A program made the position numbers and the translations under genes. Under the pieces are notes generated by a model. It had not been told where the DNA came from and did no database searches. It worked only from the letters and a program-made list of their open reading frames with translations. Shown in pieces: positions 16,001 to 22,490 of a stretch of DNA of 64,000 bases (position 1 is its first letter; each line of letters opens with the position of its first letter). Origin of the DNA: PALSA-1006 sp963733265 (GTDB lineage: Bacteria > Pseudomonadota > Gammaproteobacteria > Burkholderiales > Gallionellaceae); the NCBI GenBank assembly GCA_963733265.1, contig CAVTCF010000001.1:434001-498000 (forward strand). The letters run 5' to 3'.

Positions 16001-16699
16001 ATGAAAAGAAAACAAATTGGAAGCAATTTGGTTGAAGCTTCCATTGCCCTAGCCATTTTTACTATTCTAGTCGGTGCCATTATTCAGGGCCCTGCAATAA
16101 TAGACAGCGCAAAAGTGAAGAAACTGGCGGCTGATTTTAGAAATGTCCCGATCTATCTCAACACCTATCATTCGATGTACAAAGCTTATCCGGGTGACGA
16201 CCCAACGATAGGTACGTCTAATTCACATTTCACCACTGCGACAGCCTGTTCAGGCACAGCAGATGTATGCAAGCCGGGGGACGGTCTGATTGAAGGCAAC
16301 TGGAATGACCATGACCCAACAACGCCCAGTGAAGCCTATGTATTGTGGCAGCACCTGCGTTTGGCTGGAATCGTTTCGGGCTCAACCACGCTTGGAGCCG
16401 CAGATTACTTACCTGAAAACGGTGTGGGCCGAAATATGGGAGTTCAGAGCGGTACTAACGATACAGGCAAAACGCCTATCAATGCCACGCTGAATACGGA
16501 CCCGATTCGGGGAACATTCATCATTTGCTCAGAGGGTATTTTGGGTAAGCTCGCGAAGCAGCTTGATATCACGATGGATGATGGCAACACGGCAACGGGT
16601 ATGATGATGGCGGGCATTCCAACGGGCGTCGGTGTACCGATGACCGCAGTTTCACCCTTGAATGATTCAACTATTTATAATGTCTGCATGGGTATTTAA
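16001..16699 (+). CDS. Type IV pilin-like protein, LPGDD family with an altered leader (paralogue 2)
   Basis: This 232-residue tandem paralogue of the preceding gene shares YPGDD, GDGLIEGNWN, LWQHLRLAGI, IRGTFIICSEGILGKL, KQLDITMDDG and a terminal CMGI. Its leader reads KRKQIGSNLVEASIALAIF: Gly -1 and Glu +5 are kept, but the usual Phe +1 is Ser and the TLI core is NLV, so processing by prepilin peptidase may be altered. The start at 16001 is chosen because AAAGGAGG lies just before it; an in-frame ATG at 15986 overlaps that ribosome site. Confidence 0.75.
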   Translation: MKRKQIGSNLVEASIALAIFTILVGAIIQGPAIIDSAKVKKLAADFRNVPIYLNTYHSMYKAYPGDDPTIGTSNSHFTTATACSGTADVCKPGDGLIEGNWNDHDPTTPSEAYVLWQHLRLAGIVSGSTTLGAADYLPENGVGRNMGVQSGTNDTGKTPINATLNTDPIRGTFIICSEGILGKLAKQLDITMDDGNTATGMMMAGIPTGVGVPMTAVSPLNDSTIYNVCMGI

Positions 16700-16714
16700 C
16701 CTAAAAACCTAAGT

Positions 16715-16855
16715 TCGAGCCACAGAGTTCACAGAGAGAGTATTAGGAATATCTTACTTTTGAGGTCTCACCCAAAAGATTAATGACGCTCTTGTTACAA
16801 CCGTTTGCTTTTCCTCTGTGATCTCTGTGTTCTCTGTGGCTAACTGCTTTTTTTT
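16715..16855. repeat. Extragenic palindromic repeat, CACAGAG family, copy 2
   Basis: The arm GCCACAGAGTTCACAGAGAG (about 16717) is matched inversely by CTCTGTGATCTCTGTG followed by TTCTCTGTGGCTAAC near 16815-16845. Architecture and arm sequence match copy 1 at 4020-4113; the roughly 80-nt centre differs. It lies between convergent pilin-like genes and may act as a bidirectional hairpin. The remaining stretch to 16930 shows no gene. Confidence 0.75.
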
Positions 16856-16930
16856 TGGGGTTTGATCAAAGTAGACGCCCCCCTCGATACACCGCTCTGT
16901 GAGCGGCTCCCGGGGCGAACGGACGATTCA

Positions 16931-17572
16931 CTAATACGCAATATCCAGATAAGGCACAATACTACCCGGCGCGCAATTTACATACGCAGGCGCAACTTGC
17001 ACATTGCCCGTGCCGAGATTTCCGTCATCCAACTGTTGATCCACCGCTTGGGCTGCGCCGCAAGACAGGTTCGCAACTTCTATTACGTTCGGCGGTAACA
17101 AAGGTGCTGCGGCAATATTGGGTACATGGGCAATACCGGCTGCCAGCACAGTGAGCTGATTGCCGTTGTTGGTAATAAATACATGCAACCCGTCAACGGC
17201 CAAATGCGCGTTGTAAAAACCGGCCAGCTTTAATTCTTCCGGCACGCATTGAATCTCATTGGCGGTATCAATGAGACCATTGCCGATATTATTTGTGATC
17301 ATCGGGATGCGGCAGAGGTCGGGTAATTTTTCTATTTTGTTGGCGGCGTTGGGCAGGTCGCCCGGCAAATAGTGGAATTGACGCTTAAATTCCCGGATCG
17401 CTTCGGTTAAATCTTTCTGCATCATCACGACATCATTTGCCACAGCGCTGTCTTTTTGTGCAGCACCGCGCAGAAATGTCATACCCAAAAACAGCCCGAC
17501 GATGACCAGCAAAATAATCAACTCGGTCAGCGTAAAACCATAGTGGCTGGGTATTGCACTGCGATGTTTCAA
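16931..17572 (-). CDS. Type IV pilin-like protein, LPGD family (paralogue 3, opposite strand)
   Basis: This 213-residue protein has a canonical leader SHYG|FTLTELIILLVIVG after ten leader residues. It keeps FHYLPGDLPNAANKIE, IGNGLIDTANEI, LKLAGFYNAH and VDQQLDDGNLGTG, so it belongs to the same family as the two genes to its left though more divergent. It converges on paralogue 2. Paired cysteines in the C-terminal half could form disulfides after export. No assembly genes accompany it. Confidence 0.75.
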   Translation of the reverse strand: MKHRSAIPSHYGFTLTELIILLVIVGLFLGMTFLRGAAQKDSAVANDVVMMQKDLTEAIREFKRQFHYLPGDLPNAANKIEKLPDLCRIPMITNNIGNGLIDTANEIQCVPEELKLAGFYNAHLAVDGLHVFITNNGNQLTVLAAGIAHVPNIAAAPLLPPNVIEVANLSCGAAQAVDQQLDDGNLGTGNVQVAPAYVNCAPGSIVPYLDIAY

Positions 17573-17698
17573 AATAAACCTTACGGGTAGCGTGGTGAGG
17601 TGGGGAATACTATATCAAGACAGCAGAGCCGCCAACCACAGAAAAAAGCCGGAATTAAGCAGGGCGTTTTCTACGCTCAATTCGACGATTGACCTGCG

Positions 17699-17714
17699 GT
17701 ATCATTATTGATAC
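17699..17714. promoter_or_regulatory. Palindromic operator candidate before hicAB
   Basis: GTATCATTATTGATAC is a perfect 6-bp inverted repeat with a 4-nt spacer, ending 9 nt before the hicA ATG. It is followed by TATAAT at 17715 and preceded by TTGACC at 17689. HicB-type antitoxins repress their own promoters at such sites; the assignment here rests on position and symmetry only. Confidence 0.55.
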
Positions 17715-17723
17715 TATAATCGA

Positions 17724-17972
17724 ATGAGCGCAATCGAAAAAGTCTTAGAGCAGATGAAGCGAGAGCCGTCCAATGTTCGCTTTGGCGATTTGCAAAAAGT
17801 CTGTGAAACTTACTTCGGCAAGCCGCGACAGCAGGGCGGTAGTCATTCGATTTATAAGACACCGTGGCAAGGCGATCCGCGCGTCAACATTCAGAATGAC
17901 AAGGGCAAAGCAAAAGTTTATCAGGTGAGGCAAGTGCTGCAGGCAATCGAACGGCTGGGAGTTAGAGTATGA
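17724..17972 (+). CDS. hicA: HicA family toxin (mRNA interferase)
   Basis: This 82-residue protein of the YcfA/HicA family has a double-stranded-RNA-binding-like fold. GGSHSIYKTPWQGDPRVNIQ carries the conserved catalytic histidine (near residue 41), and KAKVYQVRQVLQAIERLG is the family C-terminus. HicA toxins cleave mRNA and are neutralised by HicB. The stop overlaps the hicB start by 4 nt (ATGA). The ribosome site is weak, and the candidate -10 lies almost on the start codon. Confidence 0.9.
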   Translation: MSAIEKVLEQMKREPSNVRFGDLQKVCETYFGKPRQQGGSHSIYKTPWQGDPRVNIQNDKGKAKVYQVRQVLQAIERLGVRV

Positions 17973-18292
17973 ATATTAATCACTACACCTATCGGGTAAC
18001 ATGGTCGCAAGAAGATAACGAACATGTCGGTCTTTGTGCCGAGTTCCCTTCTCTATCCTGGCTTGCGCCTACGCCGGAAAAGGCGCTTGCCGGGATTCGC
18101 CGCGTTGTTGGCGAAGTTGTAACCGACATGCAGGCCACCGGAGAAGCCATCCCTGAGCCACTGGCTGAAAAACAGTTCAGCGGTCGTTTTATGGTGCGCG
18201 TTCCTTCGTTAGTGCATCGTGCATTGGCGATAGAAGCAGCCGAGCAGGGTGTGAGTATTAATCGGTTGGTGTCTGCGAAACTGGCTGCCTGA
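17969..18292 (+). CDS. hicB: HicB family antitoxin
   Basis: This 107-residue protein has an N-terminal HicB fold (YRVTWSQEDNEHVGLCAEFPSLSWLAPTPEKAL) and a C-terminal ribbon-helix-helix (SGRFMVRVPSLVHRALAIEA, then GVSINRLVSAKLA). It binds HicA and represses the operon through the ribbon-helix-helix domain. Its start is translationally coupled to hicA. Confidence 0.9.
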   Translation: MNINHYTYRVTWSQEDNEHVGLCAEFPSLSWLAPTPEKALAGIRRVVGEVVTDMQATGEAIPEPLAEKQFSGRFMVRVPSLVHRALAIEAAEQGVSINRLVSAKLAA

Positions 18293-18392
18293 TAATCTGA
18301 AGGAGTCTAACAGCTTCTTGCGCTCGATCACCAAACCTGAACGAATCAAGCGACCCAGCCCCCATTGATCTTCTAAAGATCAACGTGGCTTT

Positions 18393-18522
18393 GTAGGATG
18401 GGTGGAGCAACGCGATACCTATCAATTTTCAGAACATAACGATGGGTATCGCTACGCTGTGTCAACTCTGCATCGAGCTTGCTCGATAGCAGATTGCCTG
18501 ACTTTGTTGCCACCCATCCTAC
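18393..18522. repeat. 130-bp element bounded by inverted GTAGGATGGGTGG arms
   Basis: GTAGGATGGGTGG at 18393-18405 is matched by its exact inverse CCACCCATCCTAC at 18510-18522. Internally CGATGGGTATCGCTACGCTG recurs in near-identical form at 13144-13163, where a partial copy also ends in CCACCCATCCTAC. It has the look of a non-autonomous palindromic element. It fills most of the space between hicB and the pilin-like gene at 18583; the rest holds nothing recognisable. Confidence 0.75.
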
Positions 18523-18582
18523 GGGTTTACACTTGATTCGAAAAAGTAATTGTTTGCCGAAGCAATGCGCTACAATAACCTC

Positions 18583-19800
18583 ATGAGTATTCAGAATTTA
18601 AAAAGCCGAAAGAGTTTATTTGGGCCGCGTGCTACGCGGGGCTTTACCCTTTTGGAAATGGCGATGGTACTTGCCATTATCGGACTGATCATGGGCACGA
18701 TACTGTCCATGACCAAAACCCTCTCGTCTTCATCCAAGATTGCAGCTACGCAATCGAAAGAAGCGCTGATTAAAGCGGCGTTGATTAATTTTATTGCGGT
18801 GAATAATAGGTTGCCGTGTCCGGCGGATCCGACTGCAACAGCAAGTACGGCTGGAACAATATCAACGACGCCTCCAAGTACGTTCGGAGCGGAGACTGTG
18901 AATGCAGCTACACCTAAGGGTTGCGGAATGCCGCTTAACACAGGGGTGTATGCCGGAGTTGTGCCTTGGGCTACGCTCGGGCTTACACAAGACGCTGCGG
19001 TTGATGGTTACAATCAATTTTTTACGTATCTGGTAGCTGCTACAGCTATTAAGACCGTTCCTGTCACAGCCATCACGGCACTCAATGCCGGTTTAGTACC
19101 AACGATATCAGGATTGGAGGGGGCTATTTCCATATATTCATCTTCGGCACTTACTACTCAAATCAATAATTGCACTCCGATAGGATCAACCTACAACCCA
19201 TGTTCTGCCGTTGTAGCCCTGATATCTCATGGTGCAGATGGATACGGCGCGTATACGGGTAGCGGTGCGGCTGCTGCATTTCCATATGCGGACGAGCAAC
19301 AAAATGCACTGCATACCAATAAAATTGTAATGCACGATGCTGCGATGTCATCAACAACTCCGTTTGACGATATTATCCTGCCAATGACATCAAGTGATTT
19401 GCTAACGTCGCTAACCGCTAATGGAACAATACAAACATACAACGCTGTGCTTAATAACAACTTTGCTAATATTACTTCCGCAATAACAGCTTATGCTATG
19501 TATCACCGAACTGGCACGGCAGGATCATATACTTATAATTTCCCAGCAAGTTTAGCATCATTATCATTACCTCCTTCAGTCACATATGACCCGTGGGGTA
19601 ATCAGATTTCGTTTACGCTTTCAATAACCGCAGTATCTTCAAATACAATTAATACACCTCCTCCAACAACTCCTCCAACTTCAACTGTAGTGACACTCCT
19701 GTCGAATGGCCCAGATGGCGCCACGCCGAATAGTGACGATATTTCGGCTGTAATTACAGTTAGTCAATTTCTTACACCTTTTACAAATTATGGCTGGTAG
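18583..19800 (+). CDS. Large pilin-like (prepilin leader) protein
   Basis: This 405-residue protein has a long leader (about 23 residues) ending RATRG|FTLLEMAMVLAIIGLIMG, a standard prepilin peptidase site with Glu +5. The stalk is followed by LINFIAVNNRLPCPADPTAT, a motif common in large pseudopilin-like proteins, and a Thr/Ala/Ser-rich domain ending with a PPPTTPPT linker and a short beta region. It differs from the LPGDD family nearby. Start 18583 is preferred; in-frame ATGs lie at 18550 and 18565, none with a strong ribosome site. Confidence 0.75.
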   Translation: MSIQNLKSRKSLFGPRATRGFTLLEMAMVLAIIGLIMGTILSMTKTLSSSSKIAATQSKEALIKAALINFIAVNNRLPCPADPTATASTAGTISTTPPSTFGAETVNAATPKGCGMPLNTGVYAGVVPWATLGLTQDAAVDGYNQFFTYLVAATAIKTVPVTAITALNAGLVPTISGLEGAISIYSSSALTTQINNCTPIGSTYNPCSAVVALISHGADGYGAYTGSGAAAAFPYADEQQNALHTNKIVMHDAAMSSTTPFDDIILPMTSSDLLTSLTANGTIQTYNAVLNNNFANITSAITAYAMYHRTGTAGSYTYNFPASLASLSLPPSVTYDPWGNQISFTLSITAVSSNTINTPPPTTPPTSTVVTLLSNGPDGATPNSDDISAVITVSQFLTPFTNYGW

Positions 19801-19804
19801 CAAG

Positions 19805-19990
19805 CGTAGCCCGGTAGGGTGGGCACGACTTTGTGCCCACGCCGTAAAGTTGTGCGAATCAGTTTATCCACCCAACGGCAACTACGCGGCCTTGCGCAAT
19901 TCTTCCCGAATTGTTTTCCGAACTACAGCCCGGTAGGGTGGGTACGATTTTGTGCCCATGCTGTAACGTTGTTCAAATCATTCATCCACA
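19805..19990. repeat. Two direct copies of a GTAGGGTGGGCAC palindromic repeat
   Basis: CCCGGTAGGGTGGGCACGAC (from about 19811) and CCCGGTAGGGTGGGTACGAT (from about 19929) begin two diverged copies, each with a GTGGGCAC/GTGCCCAC-type hairpin. Between them lies a fragment of an antitoxin gene (19882-19929). The short gap to 20080 holds no recognisable gene. Confidence 0.7.
19882..19929 (-). pseudogene. Antitoxin C-terminal fragment (short remnant)
   Basis: Read leftward, this stretch encodes AVVRKTIREELRKAA followed by a stop, the same C-terminal peptide encoded by the longer fragment at 20761-20880. Nothing upstream continues it. It sits between two direct repeat copies, which may explain its duplication. 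Confidence 0.6.
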
Positions 19991-20080
19991 GCGTGGGCAA
20001 ATGATGCACAATCACAATCAATGGGGTCACACTCGATTGATATGCGCAACAGGATTTCCTACAAAGACAATAAATGCTTG

Positions 20081-20365
20081 TTACGCCGCTAGCAATTCCT
20101 TCGTAGCTTCTTCCAGAACAGCATCCGACACTCCGCGCTTTCTTAATGCTTCGATCAAGCGGGCAGACGGGGCGCTTAAAAACTGCGACTCATCTTTACG
20201 CAATCCTTCACTGATGTAAGCTTTCAGTAAAGTTTGGTATCCGGTAAAACCTTTGTGCGGGGCGATCTCTTTAAGTGTTTCGACAACATCTACAGGTATA
20301 CGCATGGTGATGGTTGTCATGGCGCGGTCTTTGGACATGCGTTTTTTTAAGCGGTCAGTTAACAT
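20081..20365 (-). CDS. brnA: BrnA-type antitoxin (CopG-like)
   Basis: This 94-residue protein has MTTITMRIPVDVVETLKEIA then HKGFTGYQTLLKAYISEGL, the ribbon-helix-helix pattern of BrnA/CopG antitoxins. It follows brnT with an 11-nt overlap, the usual toxin-first order. The start at 20365 is chosen because upstream in-frame ATGs lie inside brnT; the RHH core could also start further in. It would neutralise BrnT and repress the operon. Confidence 0.8.
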   Translation of the reverse strand: MLTDRLKKRMSKDRAMTTITMRIPVDVVETLKEIAPHKGFTGYQTLLKAYISEGLRKDESQFLSAPSARLIEALRKRGVSDAVLEEATKELLAA

Positions 20366-20648
20366 ATTTTGCTTCCTCGTCTGGTTCAGCGCGACGCGCG
20401 GATATAATTCTAATAAACGTAGCTTCAACTTCAATATGCACTACGTAGAGAAGGCGCCCCGTTATGTCAAACCCGATGGCGGCATCACGTGTTTCATCAT
20501 TGCGTGATGCGCTTGCTAGCTCAAACATTGGATCTTCAAATATCGATGCGGCTTCTTCAAAGCGGACACCATGCTTATGCCAGTTGCTATTGGCTTTTTC
20601 AGCGTTCCAAACGAACAGATCGCCGTTTAGCTCAAATTGAATGTCCAT
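20355..20648 (-). CDS. brnT: BrnT-type toxin (RelE-fold ribonuclease)
   Basis: This 97-residue protein has FVWNAEKANSNWHKHGVRFE then EEAASIFEDP and IGFDITGRLLYVVHIEVEAT, RIISARRAEPDEEAKYV: the complete BrnT pattern, including the terminal S-A-R-x-A-x-x-x-E block. BrnT toxins cleave RNA. A start at MDIQF (20648) matches relatives; MSVMDIQF from 20657 is the alternative. Confidence 0.88.
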   Translation of the reverse strand: MDIQFELNGDLFVWNAEKANSNWHKHGVRFEEAASIFEDPMFELASASRNDETRDAAIGFDITGRLLYVVHIEVEATFIRIISARRAEPDEEAKYVN

Positions 20649-20655
20649 GACAGAC

Positions 20656-20683
20656 ATTCTAAATATAGTATTTACTTTGTCAA
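20656..20683 (-). promoter_or_regulatory. Sigma-70 promoter for brnTA
   Basis: On the minus strand TTGACA (20683-20678) and TAGAAT (20661-20656) are separated by 16 nt. The predicted start of transcription falls almost on the ATG at 20648, suggesting a leaderless or very short-leader mRNA. Confidence 0.55.
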
Positions 20684-20760
20684 GACAAAACGGCTGGATC
20701 GATTCTGATCCCATTGGTCTGAGTCGATGGGGGCAAGTCCAGCTTTGTAGCATTACTTGT

Positions 20761-20880
20761 TTACGCAGCCTTGCGCAATTCTTCCCGAATAGTTTTCCGA
20801 ACTACAGCTTCCAGGCTTCCCGCTTGCATGGCTTGCTTGAGCGTTTCGTTAATCAGGGTTTGATATTCGCGCCCGCCAGC
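20761..20880 (-). pseudogene. Antitoxin gene fragment (CopG/BrnA-type C-terminus)
   Basis: Read leftward, 39 codons encode GREYQTLINETLKQAMQAG and then SLEAVVRKTIREELRKAA before a stop; this is the C-terminal part of a CopG/BrnA-type antitoxin. A stop codon lies immediately upstream in frame and no start or N-terminus exists, so it is a decayed gene. It is distinct in sequence from the intact brnA 400 nt away. The flanking stretch 20684-20908 holds nothing else recognisable. Confidence 0.7.
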
Positions 20881-20908
20881 TCATTCAAAACAAAATCAGA
20901 AGACTGCC

Positions 20909-20947
20909 TTGACAGGCAGGTGAGCATGCGTATGATTATGCGCATGC
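20909..20947 (+). promoter_or_regulatory. ccdAB promoter with overlapping palindromic operator
   Basis: TTGACA (20909-20914) and TATGAT (20931-20936) are 16 nt apart, a strong sigma-70 promoter. A near-perfect inverted repeat, left arm GCATGCGTAT at 20924 and right arm ATGCGCATGC ending at 20947, covers the -10. This layout suits autorepression by the CcdA-CcdB complex. Confidence 0.7.
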
Positions 20948-20969
20948 AATTTAACGGGAATAAATTACT

Positions 20970-21221
20970 ATGCGAACCCATTATGACCCGAACGCAAAAA
21001 AAGGTCGGCTATCGTTGTCGATTAATCAAAATCTGCTGGATCGTCTCGAACCGTTCAAGCAACAGGTAAACTTTTCTGCACAGGCAGAACAGTTGCTGGC
21101 GCGAATGCTGGAAGAACTTGAAAATCGTGCTTGGGCGGAAAGAAATGCTGATGCGCTGGCGGCGCACGGTAAGGACATCTTGATGACAGGATTGGCTGGC
21201 TCAGAGTTTGACCGTATTTAA
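20970..21221 (+). CDS. ccdA: CcdA-type antitoxin
   Basis: This 83-residue protein has an N-terminal ribbon-helix-helix (KKGRLSLSINQNLLDRLEPF) and an acidic C-terminus (RAWAERNADALAAHGKDIL, GLAGSEFDRI) typical of CcdA, which wraps around the CcdB gyrase poison. It lies 3 nt ahead of ccdB, behind the promoter at 20909. Confidence 0.88.
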   Translation: MRTHYDPNAKKGRLSLSINQNLLDRLEPFKQQVNFSAQAEQLLARMLEELENRAWAERNADALAAHGKDILMTGLAGSEFDRI

Positions 21222-21224
21222 GCT

Positions 21225-21536
21225 GTGGCACAATTTGACATTTATCCCAATCCGGGAACAAGGAAGGTCGAGATACCCTACCTTGTTTCTGTTCAGAACG
21301 ATCACATAACGAGTAAAACTGGCGCGACTGTCGTCATTCCGCTTCGAGCAAATGCTCAACCTGTAGATATTATGGCTCCGCTGGTTGAGGTTGTCGGGAA
21401 AGGGCAATTTGTATTGTCTGCCGACGAAATTTTCGCAATCGACACTTCAAGGCTAAAGACTCCTTTAGCCATTCTAAGTGTGGCTGATCGCGCTAAAATT
21501 AAACCCGCAGTGGATAAGGTAATCGGCGAATACTGA
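21225..21536 (+). CDS. ccdB: CcdB-type toxin (gyrase inhibitor)
   Basis: This 103-residue protein starts from GTG. MAQFDIYPNPGTRKVEIPYL and VSVQNDHITSKTGATVVIPL match CcdB, as does the C-terminal LSVADRAKIKPAVDKVIGEY. CcdB traps DNA gyrase. The pair looks intact, so the locus may act as an addiction module stabilising this repeat-rich region. The GTG start suggests lower expression than the antitoxin. Confidence 0.88.
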   Translation: MAQFDIYPNPGTRKVEIPYLVSVQNDHITSKTGATVVIPLRANAQPVDIMAPLVEVVGKGQFVLSADEIFAIDTSRLKTPLAILSVADRAKIKPAVDKVIGEY

Positions 21537-21550
21537 TTGCCCTATAAGAT

Positions 21551-21727
21551 TAACCCAGATTTTCCATTAGACCGAAAATCTGTCGTACCGGCGAAGGCCG
21601 GTATCCAGTTAATTAACAATTTCCCACGTATGTGGCAACACCTTGGTTTTGTCCGCTTCGCGGAGTGTTTTATGACTGGATTCCGGCCTTCGCCGGAATG
21701 ACGGCTCTAATGGAAAATTTGGGATTA
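21551..21727. repeat. MITE-like element with imperfect terminal inverted repeats
   Basis: The left end TAACCCAGATTTTCCATTAG and the right end (inverse TAATCCCAAATTTTCCATTAG type) pair over about 21 nt. Internally CCGGCGAAGGCCGG and TCCGGCCTTCGCCGGA are inverse copies about 100 nt apart. The 177-bp size, terminal inverted repeats and absence of an ORF suggest a non-autonomous element. No clear target duplication is visible. Confidence 0.65.
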
Positions 21728-21749
21728 ACTAAATAGTAAATTAAGATTT

Positions 21750-22481
21750 TTAAAACCCTTCGTCCTCACGCAAATACCGCCACTGCCCGACAGGTAAATC
21801 GCCGAGTTTGACTTTGCCGATGCGCACGCGTTTAAGGCCGGTGACTTTAAGCCCGACGAGTTCGCACATGCGGCGTATCTGGCGTTTCTTTCCTTCTTTT
21901 AAAATGAAGCGTAACTGGTCGTCGTTTAGCCAGCTCACTTTGGCGGGCTTGAGTTTTTGGCCGTCAAGCGATAAGCCGTGGTTGAGCATGTTGAGGCCGT
22001 TGCCGACTAATTTGCCGGTAACGCGCACGAGGTATTCTTTTTCCACGGGGGAGTCTTCGCCGATGAGTTGCTTGGCGACCCGGCCATCTTGAGTGAGTAT
22101 CAGCAAACCTTGTGAGTCAATATCCAGGCGGCCAGCCGGGGCGAGGCCGCGTAAATGCAGTGCAGTGAATTTTTGCGCAACTGAGTCGTTGGCCCAGCGG
22201 GAGTCTGGTTTGATAAGTACAACGGCGGGTTGATGTCCGTCTTCTGCTTGCCCGGAAACGTAGCCGATGGGTTTGTTCAACAAAATAGTCACGCGCGTCT
22301 GCTGCTCGTTTTGGGCAGATTTGTTGAGGGTGACTTTTTGATTGGGAAATACTTTGGTGCCCAGTTCGTTCACCTTTTCGCCATCAACCAGAACCCAGCC
22401 TTTTTCGATATAACTATCCGCTTCGCGGCGCGAGCAAATGCCCAGTTCGGACATGAGTTTTGAAAGTCTTATTTTTTCCAT
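21750..22481 (-). CDS. RsuA/RluF-family rRNA pseudouridine synthase
   Basis: An S4 RNA-binding domain at the N-terminus (IRLSKLMSELGICSRREADS) is followed by the catalytic domain with LAPAGRLDIDSQGLLILT, whose Asp is the nucleophile, and EGKKRQIRRMCELVG. The 243-residue length and NKPIGYVS motif fit the RluF/RluB/RsuA group. The exact rRNA target cannot be fixed here; resemblance is closest to RluF. Confidence 0.85.
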   Translation of the reverse strand: MEKIRLSKLMSELGICSRREADSYIEKGWVLVDGEKVNELGTKVFPNQKVTLNKSAQNEQQTRVTILLNKPIGYVSGQAEDGHQPAVVLIKPDSRWANDSVAQKFTALHLRGLAPAGRLDIDSQGLLILTQDGRVAKQLIGEDSPVEKEYLVRVTGKLVGNGLNMLNHGLSLDGQKLKPAKVSWLNDDQLRFILKEGKKRQIRRMCELVGLKVTGLKRVRIGKVKLGDLPVGQWRYLREDEGF

Positions 22482-22490
22482 AATATGTAG

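Noticed and set aside
12654..21728. CRISPR array among the repeats
   Set aside because: The repeats are palindromic, differ in length and spacing, and are scattered; there is no regular repeat-spacer ladder and no cas gene.
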